A stretch of 41,794 nucleotides of DNA from Bacillota bacterium (GCA_016282255.1 JAEEKE010000065.1:1-41794), one strand, 5' to 3'; counted from the first letter of the stretch, positions 31,205-39,894 are shown. The notes: generated by a model from the sequence alone, not told the origin. Numbers and translations: made by a program.

Positions 31205-31738
31205 ATGAGGCTATTTATCGCGATCGAACTGCCGAAGGCCATGAGAAGCGAGCTTTCGGCGGCGCTTCGGGAGCTCCGCTCGAGATCGAGCGGGGGCAGA
31301 TTCGTGCCCGAGGAAAACATGCATATAACGCTGCATTTCATCGGCGAATCGAACGATCTCGTCGGCGCGGTGAATGCGATGAAGACGGCTGCGAGCGGCA
31401 TCCGCCCGTTTGAGCTTCACCCCGAGAGCTACGGTTATTTCGAGAAGGGCGAGAGGAAGACCTCGTTCATCACGGTCGGCGGGAAGCTCGAGGAGCTGTT
31501 CGTGCTGCGGGAATCGCTTGAATCCGCGCTTGCGGACAACGGCTTTGCAAGGGAATACCATAAGTTCGTGCCCCATATCACCCTCGGCAGGAATGTCGAG
31601 CACGATGCGCTCGTGGGCAGCGAGATGAAGCAGCTCTCTTTCCGCTCCTCAATGACCGTGACGGGCATCACCCTTTTTGAAAGCGTGCGCGACAAGGGCA
31701 GGATGATCTACAACCCCCTCCACCGCGAAAAGTTCTGA
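31205..31738 (+). CDS. thpR: RNA 2',3'-cyclic phosphodiesterase (2H family)
   Basis: ThpR-type 2H phosphoesterases open 2',3'-cyclic phosphates (historically called 2'-5' RNA ligase). The 177-residue protein has the twin HxT motifs: HITLHFIGE (residues about 40) and HITLGRNV (about 122), and the opening MRLFIAIELPKAM. The ORF track begins at a TTG (31196) immediately after the M32 stop codon; ATG 31205 gives the conserved start RLFIAIE. Neither has a good ribosome binding site, so coupled translation is likely. It is located between the peptidase and tilS. Confidence 0.9.
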   Translation: MRLFIAIELPKAMRSELSAALRELRSRSSGGRFVPEENMHITLHFIGESNDLVGAVNAMKTAASGIRPFELHPESYGYFEKGERKTSFITVGGKLEELFVLRESLESALADNGFAREYHKFVPHITLGRNVEHDALVGSEMKQLSFRSSMTVTGITLFESVRDKGRMIYNPLHREKF

Positions 31739-31748
31739 GTTTTAAGGA

Positions 31749-33233
31749 ATGATCGAAAGGGTACGGAAAACCATCCTCGAATACGGCCTTATTAAAAGGG
31801 GCGACGCCGTGCTCGCCGCGTTCAGCGGGGGAGCGGATTCGACGGCGCTGCTGCTCATTTTAAACGACCTTAAGGATGAGCTCGGTTTTTCCTTTTTCGC
31901 CGCTCATTTTGACCACGGAATCCGTCCGTCTTCAAATGAGGACGAGGAGTTCTGCCGCAGGACGGCCGAAGAACTGGGCGTTCCGTTCTTTTCAAAGAGG
32001 GAGGAAGTGCCCGCTTTCGCGAAGGAGCATTCGCTATCGCTCGAGACCGCGGCGAGGCTGCGCCGTTATGCTTTTCTTGCCGAGACCGCGGGGAAGCTCG
32101 ATGCATCGATCGCCACCGCGCACCATGCCGGAGACAGCGCCGAAAGCATACTGATGCATCTTATCCGCGGCAGCGGCTTGGCGGGCCTTGCCGGCATCCG
32201 CCCGAAGACGGTGCTCTCCCTTTCGGAAAACGGGCTGTTCTTCGGCGAAAGCGGCGCCGCGCCGGCATCCGAAAGAAGGGAATGCACCCTGATCCGCCCG
32301 CTTATCGGGGCGGAGAAGGGGGATATCCTGAGCTTCCTTGAAAAAAAGGGGCGGAGCTTCCGCGTGGACGAAACGAATTTTTCATCGGACGCCGCGCGCA
32401 ATTTCCTGCGGCTCGAGGTCCTGCCGGCCATCGAAAAGAATATCAACCCCGCCGCGGCCGCGAACATCCGCCGCTTCGGCGATATCGCCGCCGAGGACGA
32501 GGCCTTCCTCTCTTCGCTCGCCGAAAAGGCGCTTGATGAAGCGAGGGAGGGCGATGGTTTCCGTGCCGAGCGCCTTTTAAAGCTGCCGCCGCCCATTCTA
32601 AAGCGCTGCCTCAGGCTCGCGCTCGCCGAAAAGGCGACGCTCGTGGATATCGAGCGGGTGCACATCGAAAAGCTGACGGAGCTCCTCTCCATGCGGTCGG
32701 GGCAGGGGCTCGATCTTCCCCACGCCTCGGCAAGGCTCTCGTTCGGAAAGCTTATGATCGAGCCGAGCGGCGGAAGCAGCGGCGCCTCCAGAGAAGAAAC
32801 CTCGGAAGAATCCGCGGTGATCCCGCTCGAAAACGGCGATTACGAAACGCCCTTCGGCCGCGTATCGATCCGCATCGATCCCGATTTTTCTATGGAAAAA
32901 ACGGGCGGGGTGGAGTATAATACTAAAAAGTCGGCCGACAGGATGGGCTGCATGATGGATCTTGACAGCCTGCTTGCGCTCGCGGACGGCGAAAGCGCTT
33001 TCTTCATCCGTTCAAGGAGGGCGGGTGACAGGTTCCGGCCCGTCAATTCCGATTTTCGGATGAAGCTCAAGGATTTCTTTATCTCGAGAAAGGTCGACGC
33101 GTCGAAAAGGGACGGCATACCGCTCGTCGTATTCGGCGGGGAGATCGTATTCATCCCCGGCTTTCTCATCTCGGACACGGTAAAACTGACCGGCGATACC
33201 CGCTCGGTCTTAACGCTTCAATTTACAGAATAG
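31749..33233 (+). CDS. tilS: tRNA(Ile)-lysidine synthetase
   Basis: TilS attaches lysine to C34 of tRNA-Ile(CAU) so that it reads AUA, an essential step. The 494-residue protein has the PP-loop motif FSGGADSTALLLIL (residues 25-38), AAHFDHGIRPSSNEDEEFCRRTAEELGVPF, the family motif TAHHAGDSAESILMHLIRGSGLAGLAGI, and C-terminal TilS substrate-binding domains (RAGDRFRPVNSDFRMKLKDFFISRKVDASKRDGIPLVVFGGEIVFIPGF). It is at the longer end of the family range owing to an insert near residues 155-175 (LFFGESGAAPASERRE). It is 10 bases after thpR and 18 bases before hpt. Confidence 0.95.
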   Translation: MIERVRKTILEYGLIKRGDAVLAAFSGGADSTALLLILNDLKDELGFSFFAAHFDHGIRPSSNEDEEFCRRTAEELGVPFFSKREEVPAFAKEHSLSLETAARLRRYAFLAETAGKLDASIATAHHAGDSAESILMHLIRGSGLAGLAGIRPKTVLSLSENGLFFGESGAAPASERRECTLIRPLIGAEKGDILSFLEKKGRSFRVDETNFSSDAARNFLRLEVLPAIEKNINPAAAANIRRFGDIAAEDEAFLSSLAEKALDEAREGDGFRAERLLKLPPPILKRCLRLALAEKATLVDIERVHIEKLTELLSMRSGQGLDLPHASARLSFGKLMIEPSGGSSGASREETSEESAVIPLENGDYETPFGRVSIRIDPDFSMEKTGGVEYNTKKSADRMGCMMDLDSLLALADGESAFFIRSRRAGDRFRPVNSDFRMKLKDFFISRKVDASKRDGIPLVVFGGEIVFIPGFLISDTVKLTGDTRSVLTLQFTE

Positions 33234-33251
33234 ATCAAGGAGGAACCAAAG

Positions 33252-33818
33252 ATGATCAATAAAACGGGTCTTCACAACGACATCGCCTACGTCCTCGTCA
33301 CGGAGGAGGAGCTCCGCGCAAAGGTCAGGGAGCTCGGCGCGATACTGACCGAGGAATACCGGGGCAAGAACCCCATCTTCGTCTGCGTCATGAAGGGATC
33401 GGTCCATTTCTTCAGCGATCTCGTGCGTGAGTTCGACGATTACTGCGAGATCGACTTTCTCTCCTCCTCGGCCTACGGCGACGGCACCGAGCATACCGGC
33501 ATCGTCCGCATCAATAAGGACCTCGATATGAGCATCACGGGCCGCCACGTCATCATCGTTGAGGACATCATGGATTCCGGCCTCACCCTCAACCACCTCA
33601 CCAACATGCTCGACGCGAGGAAGCCCGCCTCGCTCAAGATCGTGACCCTGCTCGACAAGCCCGCGAGGCGGCGCTGCGCCATCAATCCCGATTACTACGG
33701 CTTCGTGGTGCCGGATGAGTTCGTGGTCGGCTACGGCCTCGACTACGCCCAGTGCTACCGCAACCTGCCGTTCGTCGGCGTCCTCAAGGAAGAGGTCCAC
33801 GGCATCAAAAAGAGCTGA
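33252..33818 (+). CDS. hpt: Hypoxanthine phosphoribosyltransferase
   Basis: Hpt salvages hypoxanthine (and guanine) into IMP/GMP using PRPP. The 188-residue protein has the PRPP-binding motif HVIIVEDIMDSGLTLNHLTNML (about residues 97-118), IFVCVMKGSVHFFSDLVREFDD, FLSSSAYGDGTEHTG (flexible loop with SxxYGxxxxSSG type), and VVPDEFVVGYGLDYAQCYRNLPFVGVL at the end. The ribosome binding site is AGGAGG. tilS-hpt is a conserved pair in Bacillota; the usual ftsH does not follow here, galE does. Confidence 0.96.
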   Translation: MINKTGLHNDIAYVLVTEEELRAKVRELGAILTEEYRGKNPIFVCVMKGSVHFFSDLVREFDDYCEIDFLSSSAYGDGTEHTGIVRINKDLDMSITGRHVIIVEDIMDSGLTLNHLTNMLDARKPASLKIVTLLDKPARRRCAINPDYYGFVVPDEFVVGYGLDYAQCYRNLPFVGVLKEEVHGIKKS

Positions 33819-33854
33819 TTGATCCGGAAAAAAACGGTTTAGAAAGGAAATAAA

Positions 33855-34874
33855 ATGGCTATTCTACTCACCGGCGGCGCCGGTTACATCGGTTCCCATA
33901 CGGCGGTCGAGCTGATGAACGCTGGTCACGATATCGTGATCGCGGACGATCTTTCCAACGCCTGCGAAAAGGTGCTTGAAAGGATCGAAAAGCTCGGCGG
34001 CAGGAAGCCCGTGTTTTATAAAATCGACGTATGCGACAAAGCAGCGCTCGAAAACGTGTTCCGCGAGAACGAGATCGCCGCGGTCATCCACTTCGCGGGC
34101 AAGAAGGCGGTCGGCGAATCGGTCGCAAAGCCCCTGATGTACTACCGCAACAATCTCGACGCTACGATCACGCTGCTCGAGGTCATGGAGGAATTCGGCG
34201 TCAAAAAGCTGATCTTCAGCTCCTCCGCCACGGTCTACGGCATCCCCGAGACCTCGCCCGTCGACGAGAGCTTCCCCCGCTGGTGCACGAACCCCTATGG
34301 CTGGACCAAGTACATGAGCGAGCAGATCATGCGCGACGCCTGCGCGGCGGATAAGGCGCTCTGCTGCGTGCTGCTCCGCTATTTCAACCCGATCGGCGCG
34401 CACGAGAGCGGCATGATCGGCGAGGATCCCGAGGGCATCCCGAACAACCTCATGCCCTATATCTCCCAGGTCGCGATCGGCCGGCGCGAGCTGCTGGGCG
34501 TCTTCGGCAACGATTACCCGACGCCCGACGGCACCGGCGTGCGCGACTATATCCACGTCGTCGACCTCGCCAAGGGCCATCTCGCCGCGCTCGGCTACGC
34601 CATGGAGCATGAAGGCTGCGAGGCCGTGAACCTCGGCACCGGCGTCGGCTACAGCGTGCTCGACATTGTCAAGACCTTTGAGCGCGTCAACGGCGTGAAG
34701 ATCCCCTACCGCATCATGGACCGCCGCCCCGGCGACGCCGCGGCCTATTACGCCGACCCCTCCCTTGCAGCGAAAATGCTCGGCTGGAGGGCCGAAAAGG
34801 GGCTTGAGGACATGTGCCGCGACACCTGGCGCTGGCAGAAGCAGAACCCGAACGGTTACCGCGGGAACGAATAA
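33855..34874 (+). CDS. galE: UDP-glucose 4-epimerase
   Basis: GalE interconverts UDP-glucose and UDP-galactose with tightly bound NAD and so feeds the Leloir pathway and polysaccharide synthesis. The 339-residue protein has the Rossmann motif LLTGGAGYIGSHTAVELMNAGH (residues 4-25), DVCDKAAL, IHFAGKKAVGESV, the catalytic SSSATVYG and YGWTK (YxxxK), RYFNPIGAHESGMIGEDPEGIPNNLMPYISQVAIGRRELLGVFGNDYPTPDGTGVRDYIHV, and the C-terminal GLEDMCRDTWRWQKQNPNGY typical of true GalE. AAAGGAAA precedes the ATG. It comes between hpt and a lipid kinase with short gaps, so the run from dnaN may be one long transcript. Confidence 0.96.
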   Translation: MAILLTGGAGYIGSHTAVELMNAGHDIVIADDLSNACEKVLERIEKLGGRKPVFYKIDVCDKAALENVFRENEIAAVIHFAGKKAVGESVAKPLMYYRNNLDATITLLEVMEEFGVKKLIFSSSATVYGIPETSPVDESFPRWCTNPYGWTKYMSEQIMRDACAADKALCCVLLRYFNPIGAHESGMIGEDPEGIPNNLMPYISQVAIGRRELLGVFGNDYPTPDGTGVRDYIHVVDLAKGHLAALGYAMEHEGCEAVNLGTGVGYSVLDIVKTFERVNGVKIPYRIMDRRPGDAAAYYADPSLAAKMLGWRAEKGLEDMCRDTWRWQKQNPNGYRGNE

Positions 34875-34880
34875 ACCGGG

Positions 34881-35825
34881 ATGGCGGGAAGCGAAAGAGT
34901 CAAAAAAGCGCTCATAATCATCAACCCGATCGCGGGCGACGGCACGGCGCTCAAGGTGCTGCCGGAGCTCATCGGCGGGCTTTCGAAAAAGGGCTATATC
35001 TGCACCTGCGCCGCCACGCGCGGCAAGGCGGATGCGACGGGCCTGGTGCTTTCCTATGCCGCCGATAAGGATCTTATCATCTGCTCGGGCGGCGACGGCA
35101 CGGCCAACGAGGTCATCCGCGGCATGATGCAGCTGCCGGAAAAAACGCGCCCGACCTTCGGCTTCATCCCCTGCGGCAGCACGAACGATTTCGCGACCAC
35201 GCTGGGCATCCCCAAGCGCGCGCTCGGCGCCGTCAGGATGGTGCTTGAAGGGTATACGATCCCCGTCGACGTCGGCCGCTTCAACGAAAGATACTATGCC
35301 TACGTCTGCGCGTTCGGAGCTTTTACGCATCTTTCCTACTCCACCTCGCAGCAGGCCAAGAACATGTTCGGCCTGCTCGCCTACGTCGCCAAGGGCCTTG
35401 AAACGCTAAAGGACATCGTGCCCATCAGGATGCGCTTTACCATAAACGGCGAGGTCATCGAGGATGATTTCGCGTTCGGCTGCATCTCCAATTCCGAGAT
35501 CATCGGCGGCGTGATCCGCCTTAAAAAGAGCTGGGTGGAGCTCAACGACGGCATGTTCGAGATAACCCTGATCCGCTATCCGCCGGATTCCATGGGCTTT
35601 TCGAAGATCATCAACTCCATCACCTCGGGCGAGATGAACTGCGAATACATCAGCATCTACCACGCCTCCGAGGTGGATATCGAGGTGCTCGGCGATCCGA
35701 TCGCGTTCTCGCTCGACGGCGAGCCCGAGGACGGGATAAAGCACGCGCATATAGTCAACGTCCGCTCGGGCATTGACTGCATCATAAAGAAAAAGAAGGA
35801 AAAGGCGAGGATCGCCGCAAGATAG
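34881..35825 (+). CDS. Diacylglycerol kinase / YegS-type lipid kinase, copy 2
   Basis: This 314-residue lipid kinase has LIIINPIAGDGTALKVLPELI, the catalytic loop LIICSGGDGTANEVIRGMM, FGFIPCGSTNDFATTLGIPKRALGAVRMVLEG and the second-domain pattern FGCISNSEIIGGVIRLKKSWVELNDGMFEITLIRYP. It differs clearly from the copy at 18 kb (for example CGSTNDF here, FGTGNDF there), so the two are paralogues of different subgroups, not a recent duplication. Its C-terminus is unusually basic (IIKKKKEKARIAAR). It starts six bases after galE and is followed by a terminator. Confidence 0.92.
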   Translation: MAGSERVKKALIIINPIAGDGTALKVLPELIGGLSKKGYICTCAATRGKADATGLVLSYAADKDLIICSGGDGTANEVIRGMMQLPEKTRPTFGFIPCGSTNDFATTLGIPKRALGAVRMVLEGYTIPVDVGRFNERYYAYVCAFGAFTHLSYSTSQQAKNMFGLLAYVAKGLETLKDIVPIRMRFTINGEVIEDDFAFGCISNSEIIGGVIRLKKSWVELNDGMFEITLIRYPPDSMGFSKIINSITSGEMNCEYISIYHASEVDIEVLGDPIAFSLDGEPEDGIKHAHIVNVRSGIDCIIKKKKEKARIAAR

Positions 35826-35833
35826 GGACGATC

Positions 35834-35861
35834 AAAGGAGCGCATGAAAACGCTCCTTTTT
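35834..35861 (+). terminator. Intrinsic terminator after lipid kinase 2
   Basis: AAAGGAGCG and CGCTCCTTT pair around an eight-base loop, followed by TTTTTG. The loop contains the ATG at 35844 that the ORF track uses to start the next gene, which argues against that start. The string AAAGGAG is therefore a hairpin arm, not a ribosome binding site. Confidence 0.85.
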
Positions 35862-35882
35862 GCAAATCAGGGAGGGGAGCTC

Positions 35883-37580
35883 TTGAAGAAGAACAGAAAA
35901 CCGGGACACAGCCTTATAAGGCTTCTTTCGCTGCTGACGGCGCTTACTCTGATCTGCGGCTGCGCAGGGAACGCGCTCCCTCAAAAGGCCGCGGAGAAGC
36001 GCATAGCGAATGCGCCGATAACCGACTCCTCGCACGAAAGGGAGGCGGGCTACCCCGCGGCGTTCTCGACAAGGATGCTCTCCTTAGGAAGGCTGACGGT
36101 GCACATGGAGGCGAGGCTCTTTGATGAAGACCTTCTTCGGGAATGCGCCGGGGCGATAAGGGACGACCTTGCCCGCCTGGAAAGCGTTTCGGGCGAAGCG
36201 CCCGGGGCGGTCACGGTCTATATAGCGGGCTCCACGCTCGACGGCGCACCGACGGCCGTCGGCAGTCGGGTCTTCTGCACGCTTGAGGACGCCGAAAGCG
36301 GGGCCTGCCGCGAGGCGCTGGCCGAAGCGGCATACGGGCTCGAGGCCGTATGGCAGGGCGTCGGCCTTGCGGAATACGTCTTTAACAGGGAGGCCGCCGG
36401 GGTCGATCTTAACGATTATTATTCCCGCGCGGAAAACGCGCTGACCGCTTCCTGCTCGGCGCTGCATCTTTCCCCGGTTCTCGCCGATGAGGGGACGCTC
36501 GGGGCCGCGAGGGCGACCGCCCGGAGCCTGACGGCGTTCCTGCTTGAAGGCGGGGGCTTTGCCTCGTTCCGCGCCGCCGTGGACCCGGCCTCCGTGCTCG
36601 GCCCTTGGGCAGAGCGCCTTGGCCTTTCCGCGCCGCCGACCCTGCCCGAAAACAGCGCTGCGGCCGCGGCGCTGCGGCTTGGGACGGAGAGGAACTGCCT
36701 TACGGTGCTGAAGCTGAACGCGCTCACCGTCAAGGTGCATGAAGACAGCTTCGTGCGCGAGCCCGATGCGCTGTATCTTTGGCTCTGCGATTACCTCGCC
36801 GGCATGGATACGGTGCTGGCGCTGATCCGCGAGGAGGCGCCCTCCGCGGCCGAAACCGCTGAGCGACGCTTTTCGGAGTCCATAAGCATCACCCTCGAGA
36901 ACGAGGCGGACTGGTCCTATACCGACCCGAGCCGCGGCGAGGTCTTCATTTCAGGGCCGGAGGACGCGTGGCACGAGACGCTGCATCTGCTGCTCGCGGC
37001 TCCGGACGAGGCCGTTTTCGCATGGCAGTGCGAGGGCGTAGCGGAGCATTTCAGCTACCGGGCGGATACCCTTTTCGCGCCGGAGCACTATGTTACGGAC
37101 GGTATGGACGCCTACCTCTCCTTCTTTGAGGAGGTGAGCGGAAGGGAAGCGAACGAAGCCGACATGGCGTTCCATACCAGCGTTTTGGCGCTTTACGACG
37201 CGCTCCGCGACCCGGAGCTGACCGATAAGGACGATCAGGGGGCCTATTTCCGCGCCTACGGCATAGCCTCCCTTTTGCTTGACGGCGTGACAGAACGGAG
37301 CCAGGAAAGGGTGAAGTACGATGCGTCCGTCGCCTACAAGCGCGGGGTCCGCTGCGGCGCGAAAAGCGAGGACGGCAACGCCCTGAGCTATCCCGAGGCG
37401 GCGGTCATGTTCGAATACCTTGCGGGCAAATACGGCACGGACGCCGCGCTCGATGCGTTCCTTAACGGCGTCAGGCTCGAGGAGGCGTTCGGGATCTCCT
37501 ATCCGCAGCTCTATACCGGGGCAAGGGCGTATTACGCGGGGCTATATCGGGACCTGATGGCCGCAGAGCTTACGTATTGA
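35883..37580 (+). CDS. Lipoprotein with HExxH metallopeptidase-like motif
   Basis: I do not recognise a named family. Start choice matters: the tracked ATG 35844 lies in a terminator loop, whereas TTG 35883 follows GGAGGGGAGC and produces a clean lipoprotein signal (MKKNRKPGHSLIRLLSLLTALTLICGC) with a lipobox-like ending ICGC. That gives 565 residues, anchored outside the cell. The middle is helical and weakly alignable by eye. Near residues 363-390 is WHETLHLLL...WQCEGVAEHFSY: H364, E365, H368 form HExxH, and E384 or E388 in the EGxAE stretch could be the third zinc ligand, the pattern of gluzincin or peptidase-MA-like proteins. Peptidase activity is inferred only. With a terminator directly upstream, it depends on read-through or a promoter within the kinase gene. 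Confidence 0.78.
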   Translation: MKKNRKPGHSLIRLLSLLTALTLICGCAGNALPQKAAEKRIANAPITDSSHEREAGYPAAFSTRMLSLGRLTVHMEARLFDEDLLRECAGAIRDDLARLESVSGEAPGAVTVYIAGSTLDGAPTAVGSRVFCTLEDAESGACREALAEAAYGLEAVWQGVGLAEYVFNREAAGVDLNDYYSRAENALTASCSALHLSPVLADEGTLGAARATARSLTAFLLEGGGFASFRAAVDPASVLGPWAERLGLSAPPTLPENSAAAAALRLGTERNCLTVLKLNALTVKVHEDSFVREPDALYLWLCDYLAGMDTVLALIREEAPSAAETAERRFSESISITLENEADWSYTDPSRGEVFISGPEDAWHETLHLLLAAPDEAVFAWQCEGVAEHFSYRADTLFAPEHYVTDGMDAYLSFFEEVSGREANEADMAFHTSVLALYDALRDPELTDKDDQGAYFRAYGIASLLLDGVTERSQERVKYDASVAYKRGVRCGAKSEDGNALSYPEAAVMFEYLAGKYGTDAALDAFLNGVRLEEAFGISYPQLYTGARAYYAGLYRDLMAAELTY

Positions 37581-37622
37581 CGGGATCGAAGGGAATAAGA
37601 GAAGTTTCCCGCCCAAGCGAAT

Positions 37623-37653
37623 AAAAAAAGCCGGAGCCCGAGGGCTCCGGCTT
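37623..37653 (-). terminator. Intrinsic terminator of the dockerin protein gene
   Basis: On the minus strand, GCCGGAGCCC and GGGCTCCGGC form a 10-bp stem followed by TTTTTTTAT. It ends the gene at 37719. On the plus strand no T-run follows, so the convergent lipoprotein gene is less clearly terminated. Confidence 0.88.
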
Positions 37654-37718
37654 CGGACCTGTGATGATCCGGATCAGTGCCGTTTTCATACCGCCATAAG
37701 GCGGTATTATTCATTCTT

Positions 37719-39788
37719 TCAGCCGAGAAGGCCCATCGCAACGCGCATTATGGTCAGCGCATCGCCGATCTCGATGGTGCCGCTGGCGTTCATATCGGCA
37801 AGCGCCTGCTGCTCCGGAGTGAGCGTGACCAGGCCCATTGCCGCGCGCATCACGATCAGCGCGTCGCCGACGGTGACAGTGCCGCTGCCGTCAACGTCTC
37901 CGGGAAGACCGGGACCGGGCGTCGGGGGTTCGGTCGGAGACGGGGTCGGGGGTTCGGTCGGAGCCGGGGTCGGCGGGACGGTCGGAGTGGGAGTCGGGTC
38001 AAGCTCCGCGCCGCTGTAGCTGACGTTGTCGACGTAGCCGCAGTCGTCGAGCGCGTGCACGCTCGCGTCCTTCTTGTAGCGCCATTCAAAGGTGTAGGAC
38101 CGCGTGGTCGGCGCTGTGAATACGATCGTCTCCCAATCGGGGGCGCCGGATATCTGACTGCCCTGAAGCTGGTTGTTCGCATAGAAGCCGAGCTTATCGT
38201 AGTTTTCGCTCGACACCTTCCAGTCGAAGCGGAGCGTTTCGCCCGCGTTCATATCGAGAACGAGCCTGAGCGTGGAGGTAGTATTGTTCAACCCCCTGTT
38301 GCCGGACATCGCGGCGAGGCGGCCTTCGATCAGCACCGTCTGCCAAGGATTCCCTGTCGAGGTAAACGCCAGGTTCCCGCCTTCAACGTTCAGCGCTTCG
38401 CTTATGGGCGGCAGCGGGATTATGTTCACGCCGCAGTAGGCGCGGCCGATATTCGTTCCGTTCACGAGCACGTCGCAGTAGACCCTCGTCGTGCCCACGC
38501 TCACGCCCGTGATCCTGACCACGTTGTCGTTGCCGATGACGGTCGCGACGCTCTCGTCCTCGCTGTGCCATTCAAGATCGTAGTTATTGGCGTTCTCGGG
38601 CACGCGCTCGAAGCGGACGGCGCCGGAGGTGCCGACGTAGATATCCGTTTCGGTGTGAGAAAGCTCATAGCTCTCCAGCTCCACCGGGTCGGTCTCCGCG
38701 CCGAAGAGCTTCCAGTCGCAATGGACGGTCTGATGGCTGTCCGGATTGGAGGGATACGGATCGACGGGGCTCATAACGATCGGATAGGCCGCTCCGTTGG
38801 GGGAATCCATGAGCGGATCGTAGTTGCCCAGATCGGCCGTCATGGCGTTGAACGCCTCCGCAACGGTCGTGTCGTTATACTTCATATTGTTCCAGAAATG
38901 CGTTTCATAGCGGTATTCGCCGCCGAAGGTCACGGTCTGGGAATAGCCGTAGACGCAGCCCGCGCCCGCGCGCAGCAGCGCGGCGCCGGTCTCGCCGTGG
39001 TTGCTCCGAATCATGCCCTCGCACATCGCCATCCAGACGATGCTGTTCGGCAGCTCGCGCGTCACGTGGTGCTCGATGTACCTTCCGTCGATATAGGCGG
39101 AATCGCTGCCTGAGCTCGAGGCCCAGCCGTTCTGATAATCCTCGGTCGTTATGCCCTCGTTGGTGGTCAGGGCAAGATAGCCGTCGGCTCCGTGGGAGTC
39201 GAGCAGCACAACGCCCGCGTCCGGGAAAGCGGCGGCGATGGCCGGACCCGTTGCGGCGGAGGTTGAGAGGATCGTGTAGCTCCCGCCCGTCGCCTCCGCG
39301 ATAGAAGCTGCTTCGTTCGGGTACTGGTTGGTGAAGTTGGCGTCCTGACCGTAGAAGGGACCGACGAGCAGAACGTTCATATCGGAGGGGCCGTTCCTCA
39401 TTGAGGCGGCCTCGGCGATCGTCTTGAGCAGCTCCTCGTCCACGGCGGAAGAATGCTGCGTGTTGCGGGTCGGATAGTCATAGCAGCAGAGCATGCCGTG
39501 CACCCTGAAGCGGAAGCCCTTCTCCGTCAGCGCCTCGACGCTGTTTTCGTCCGTAAGCTCGTTTTCGAGCACGGCGGCGAGCATGATCCTCGTGACCTCC
39601 GCGGCGTCCGCCCCCGAGGCGAGCGCTTCGCTCTCGACCGCGTCGAGCTCCTGCCAGACCTTGTCGAGCAGCCCGAGCATGGCCCTTTCGTTAACAGCCG
39701 CGGCGATCTCCTCCGCAAGCACCATCGGCACCGACAGCGCAAGCATGAATGCGACCAGGACAATACAGACAATGCGTAACTTTTTCAT
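37719..39788 (-). CDS. Secreted caspase-like (clan CD) protein with Ig-like, jelly-roll-like and dockerin domains
   Basis: The 689-residue protein has a Sec signal peptide (MKKLRIVCIVLVAFMLALSVPMVLA), an N-terminal pro-like helical region, then a caspase/gingipain-like fold in which LLDSHGADGYL (H199) and VWMAMCEGM (C256) are the expected His-Cys dyad after hydrophobic strands. Next come a bacterial Ig-like domain of BIG2 type (about 372-456, ESYELSHTETDIYVG...SVATVIGNDNVVRITGVSVGTTRVYC), a beta-sandwich (about 462-595), a Pro/Thr linker (597-627), and a type I dockerin (629-688) with two calcium loops (DVDGSGTVTVGD, DMNASGTIEIGD). The dockerin should plug into a cohesin elsewhere in the genome. 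A strong AAGGAGG precedes the ATG. A structural, non-proteolytic role cannot be excluded. Confidence 0.85.
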   Translation of the reverse strand: MKKLRIVCIVLVAFMLALSVPMVLAEEIAAAVNERAMLGLLDKVWQELDAVESEALASGADAAEVTRIMLAAVLENELTDENSVEALTEKGFRFRVHGMLCCYDYPTRNTQHSSAVDEELLKTIAEAASMRNGPSDMNVLLVGPFYGQDANFTNQYPNEAASIAEATGGSYTILSTSAATGPAIAAAFPDAGVVLLDSHGADGYLALTTNEGITTEDYQNGWASSSGSDSAYIDGRYIEHHVTRELPNSIVWMAMCEGMIRSNHGETGAALLRAGAGCVYGYSQTVTFGGEYRYETHFWNNMKYNDTTVAEAFNAMTADLGNYDPLMDSPNGAAYPIVMSPVDPYPSNPDSHQTVHCDWKLFGAETDPVELESYELSHTETDIYVGTSGAVRFERVPENANNYDLEWHSEDESVATVIGNDNVVRITGVSVGTTRVYCDVLVNGTNIGRAYCGVNIIPLPPISEALNVEGGNLAFTSTGNPWQTVLIEGRLAAMSGNRGLNNTTSTLRLVLDMNAGETLRFDWKVSSENYDKLGFYANNQLQGSQISGAPDWETIVFTAPTTRSYTFEWRYKKDASVHALDDCGYVDNVSYSGAELDPTPTPTVPPTPAPTEPPTPSPTEPPTPGPGLPGDVDGSGTVTVGDALIVMRAAMGLVTLTPEQQALADMNASGTIEIGDALTIMRVAMGLLG
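37919..37999 (-). repeat. Tandem repeats encoding the Pro/Thr linker
   Basis: About three imperfect copies of a 27-30 base unit containing CGGTCGGAG...GGGGTCGG, read on the plus strand, encode TPTPTVPPTPAPTEPPTPSPTEPPTP. It is a flexible linker between the catalytic part and the dockerin and likely varies in length among strains. Confidence 0.8.
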
Positions 39789-39840
39789 TTACAGACCTCC
39801 TTATCTGCGAAGCGATCAGGCTGGTTTTATATACGATCCC

Positions 39841-39868
39841 AGTATATCATAAAACCGGGAAAAAGCAA
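39841..39868 (-). promoter_or_regulatory. Promoter of the dockerin protein gene
   Basis: On the minus strand, -35 TTGCTT, 16-bp spacer, -10 TATACT, about 50 bases before the start codon. The -35 is moderate. Confidence 0.55.
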
Positions 39869-39894
39869 CAGTTATGGGATAAGTTATTTCCGGC

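Noticed and set aside
33864-35330. 488-residue minus-strand ORF opposite galE and lipid kinase 2
   Set aside because: It is the GC-rich shadow of two intact genes, spans both of them, and its protein (Val/Ala/Arg/Asp-rich) has no recognisable motif.
35844-35882. Upstream ATG start of the lipoprotein gene
   Set aside because: It lies in the loop of a terminator hairpin, and it buries the lipoprotein signal peptide behind 13 extra residues.
37919-37999. CRISPR-like short tandem repeats
   Set aside because: They are adjacent in-frame repeats that encode a Pro/Thr linker, with no unique spacers.
37677-39113. 478-residue plus-strand ORF opposite the dockerin protein gene
   Set aside because: Shadow frame; it crosses the region complementary to clear dockerin and BIG2 domains and lacks a ribosome binding site or motif.
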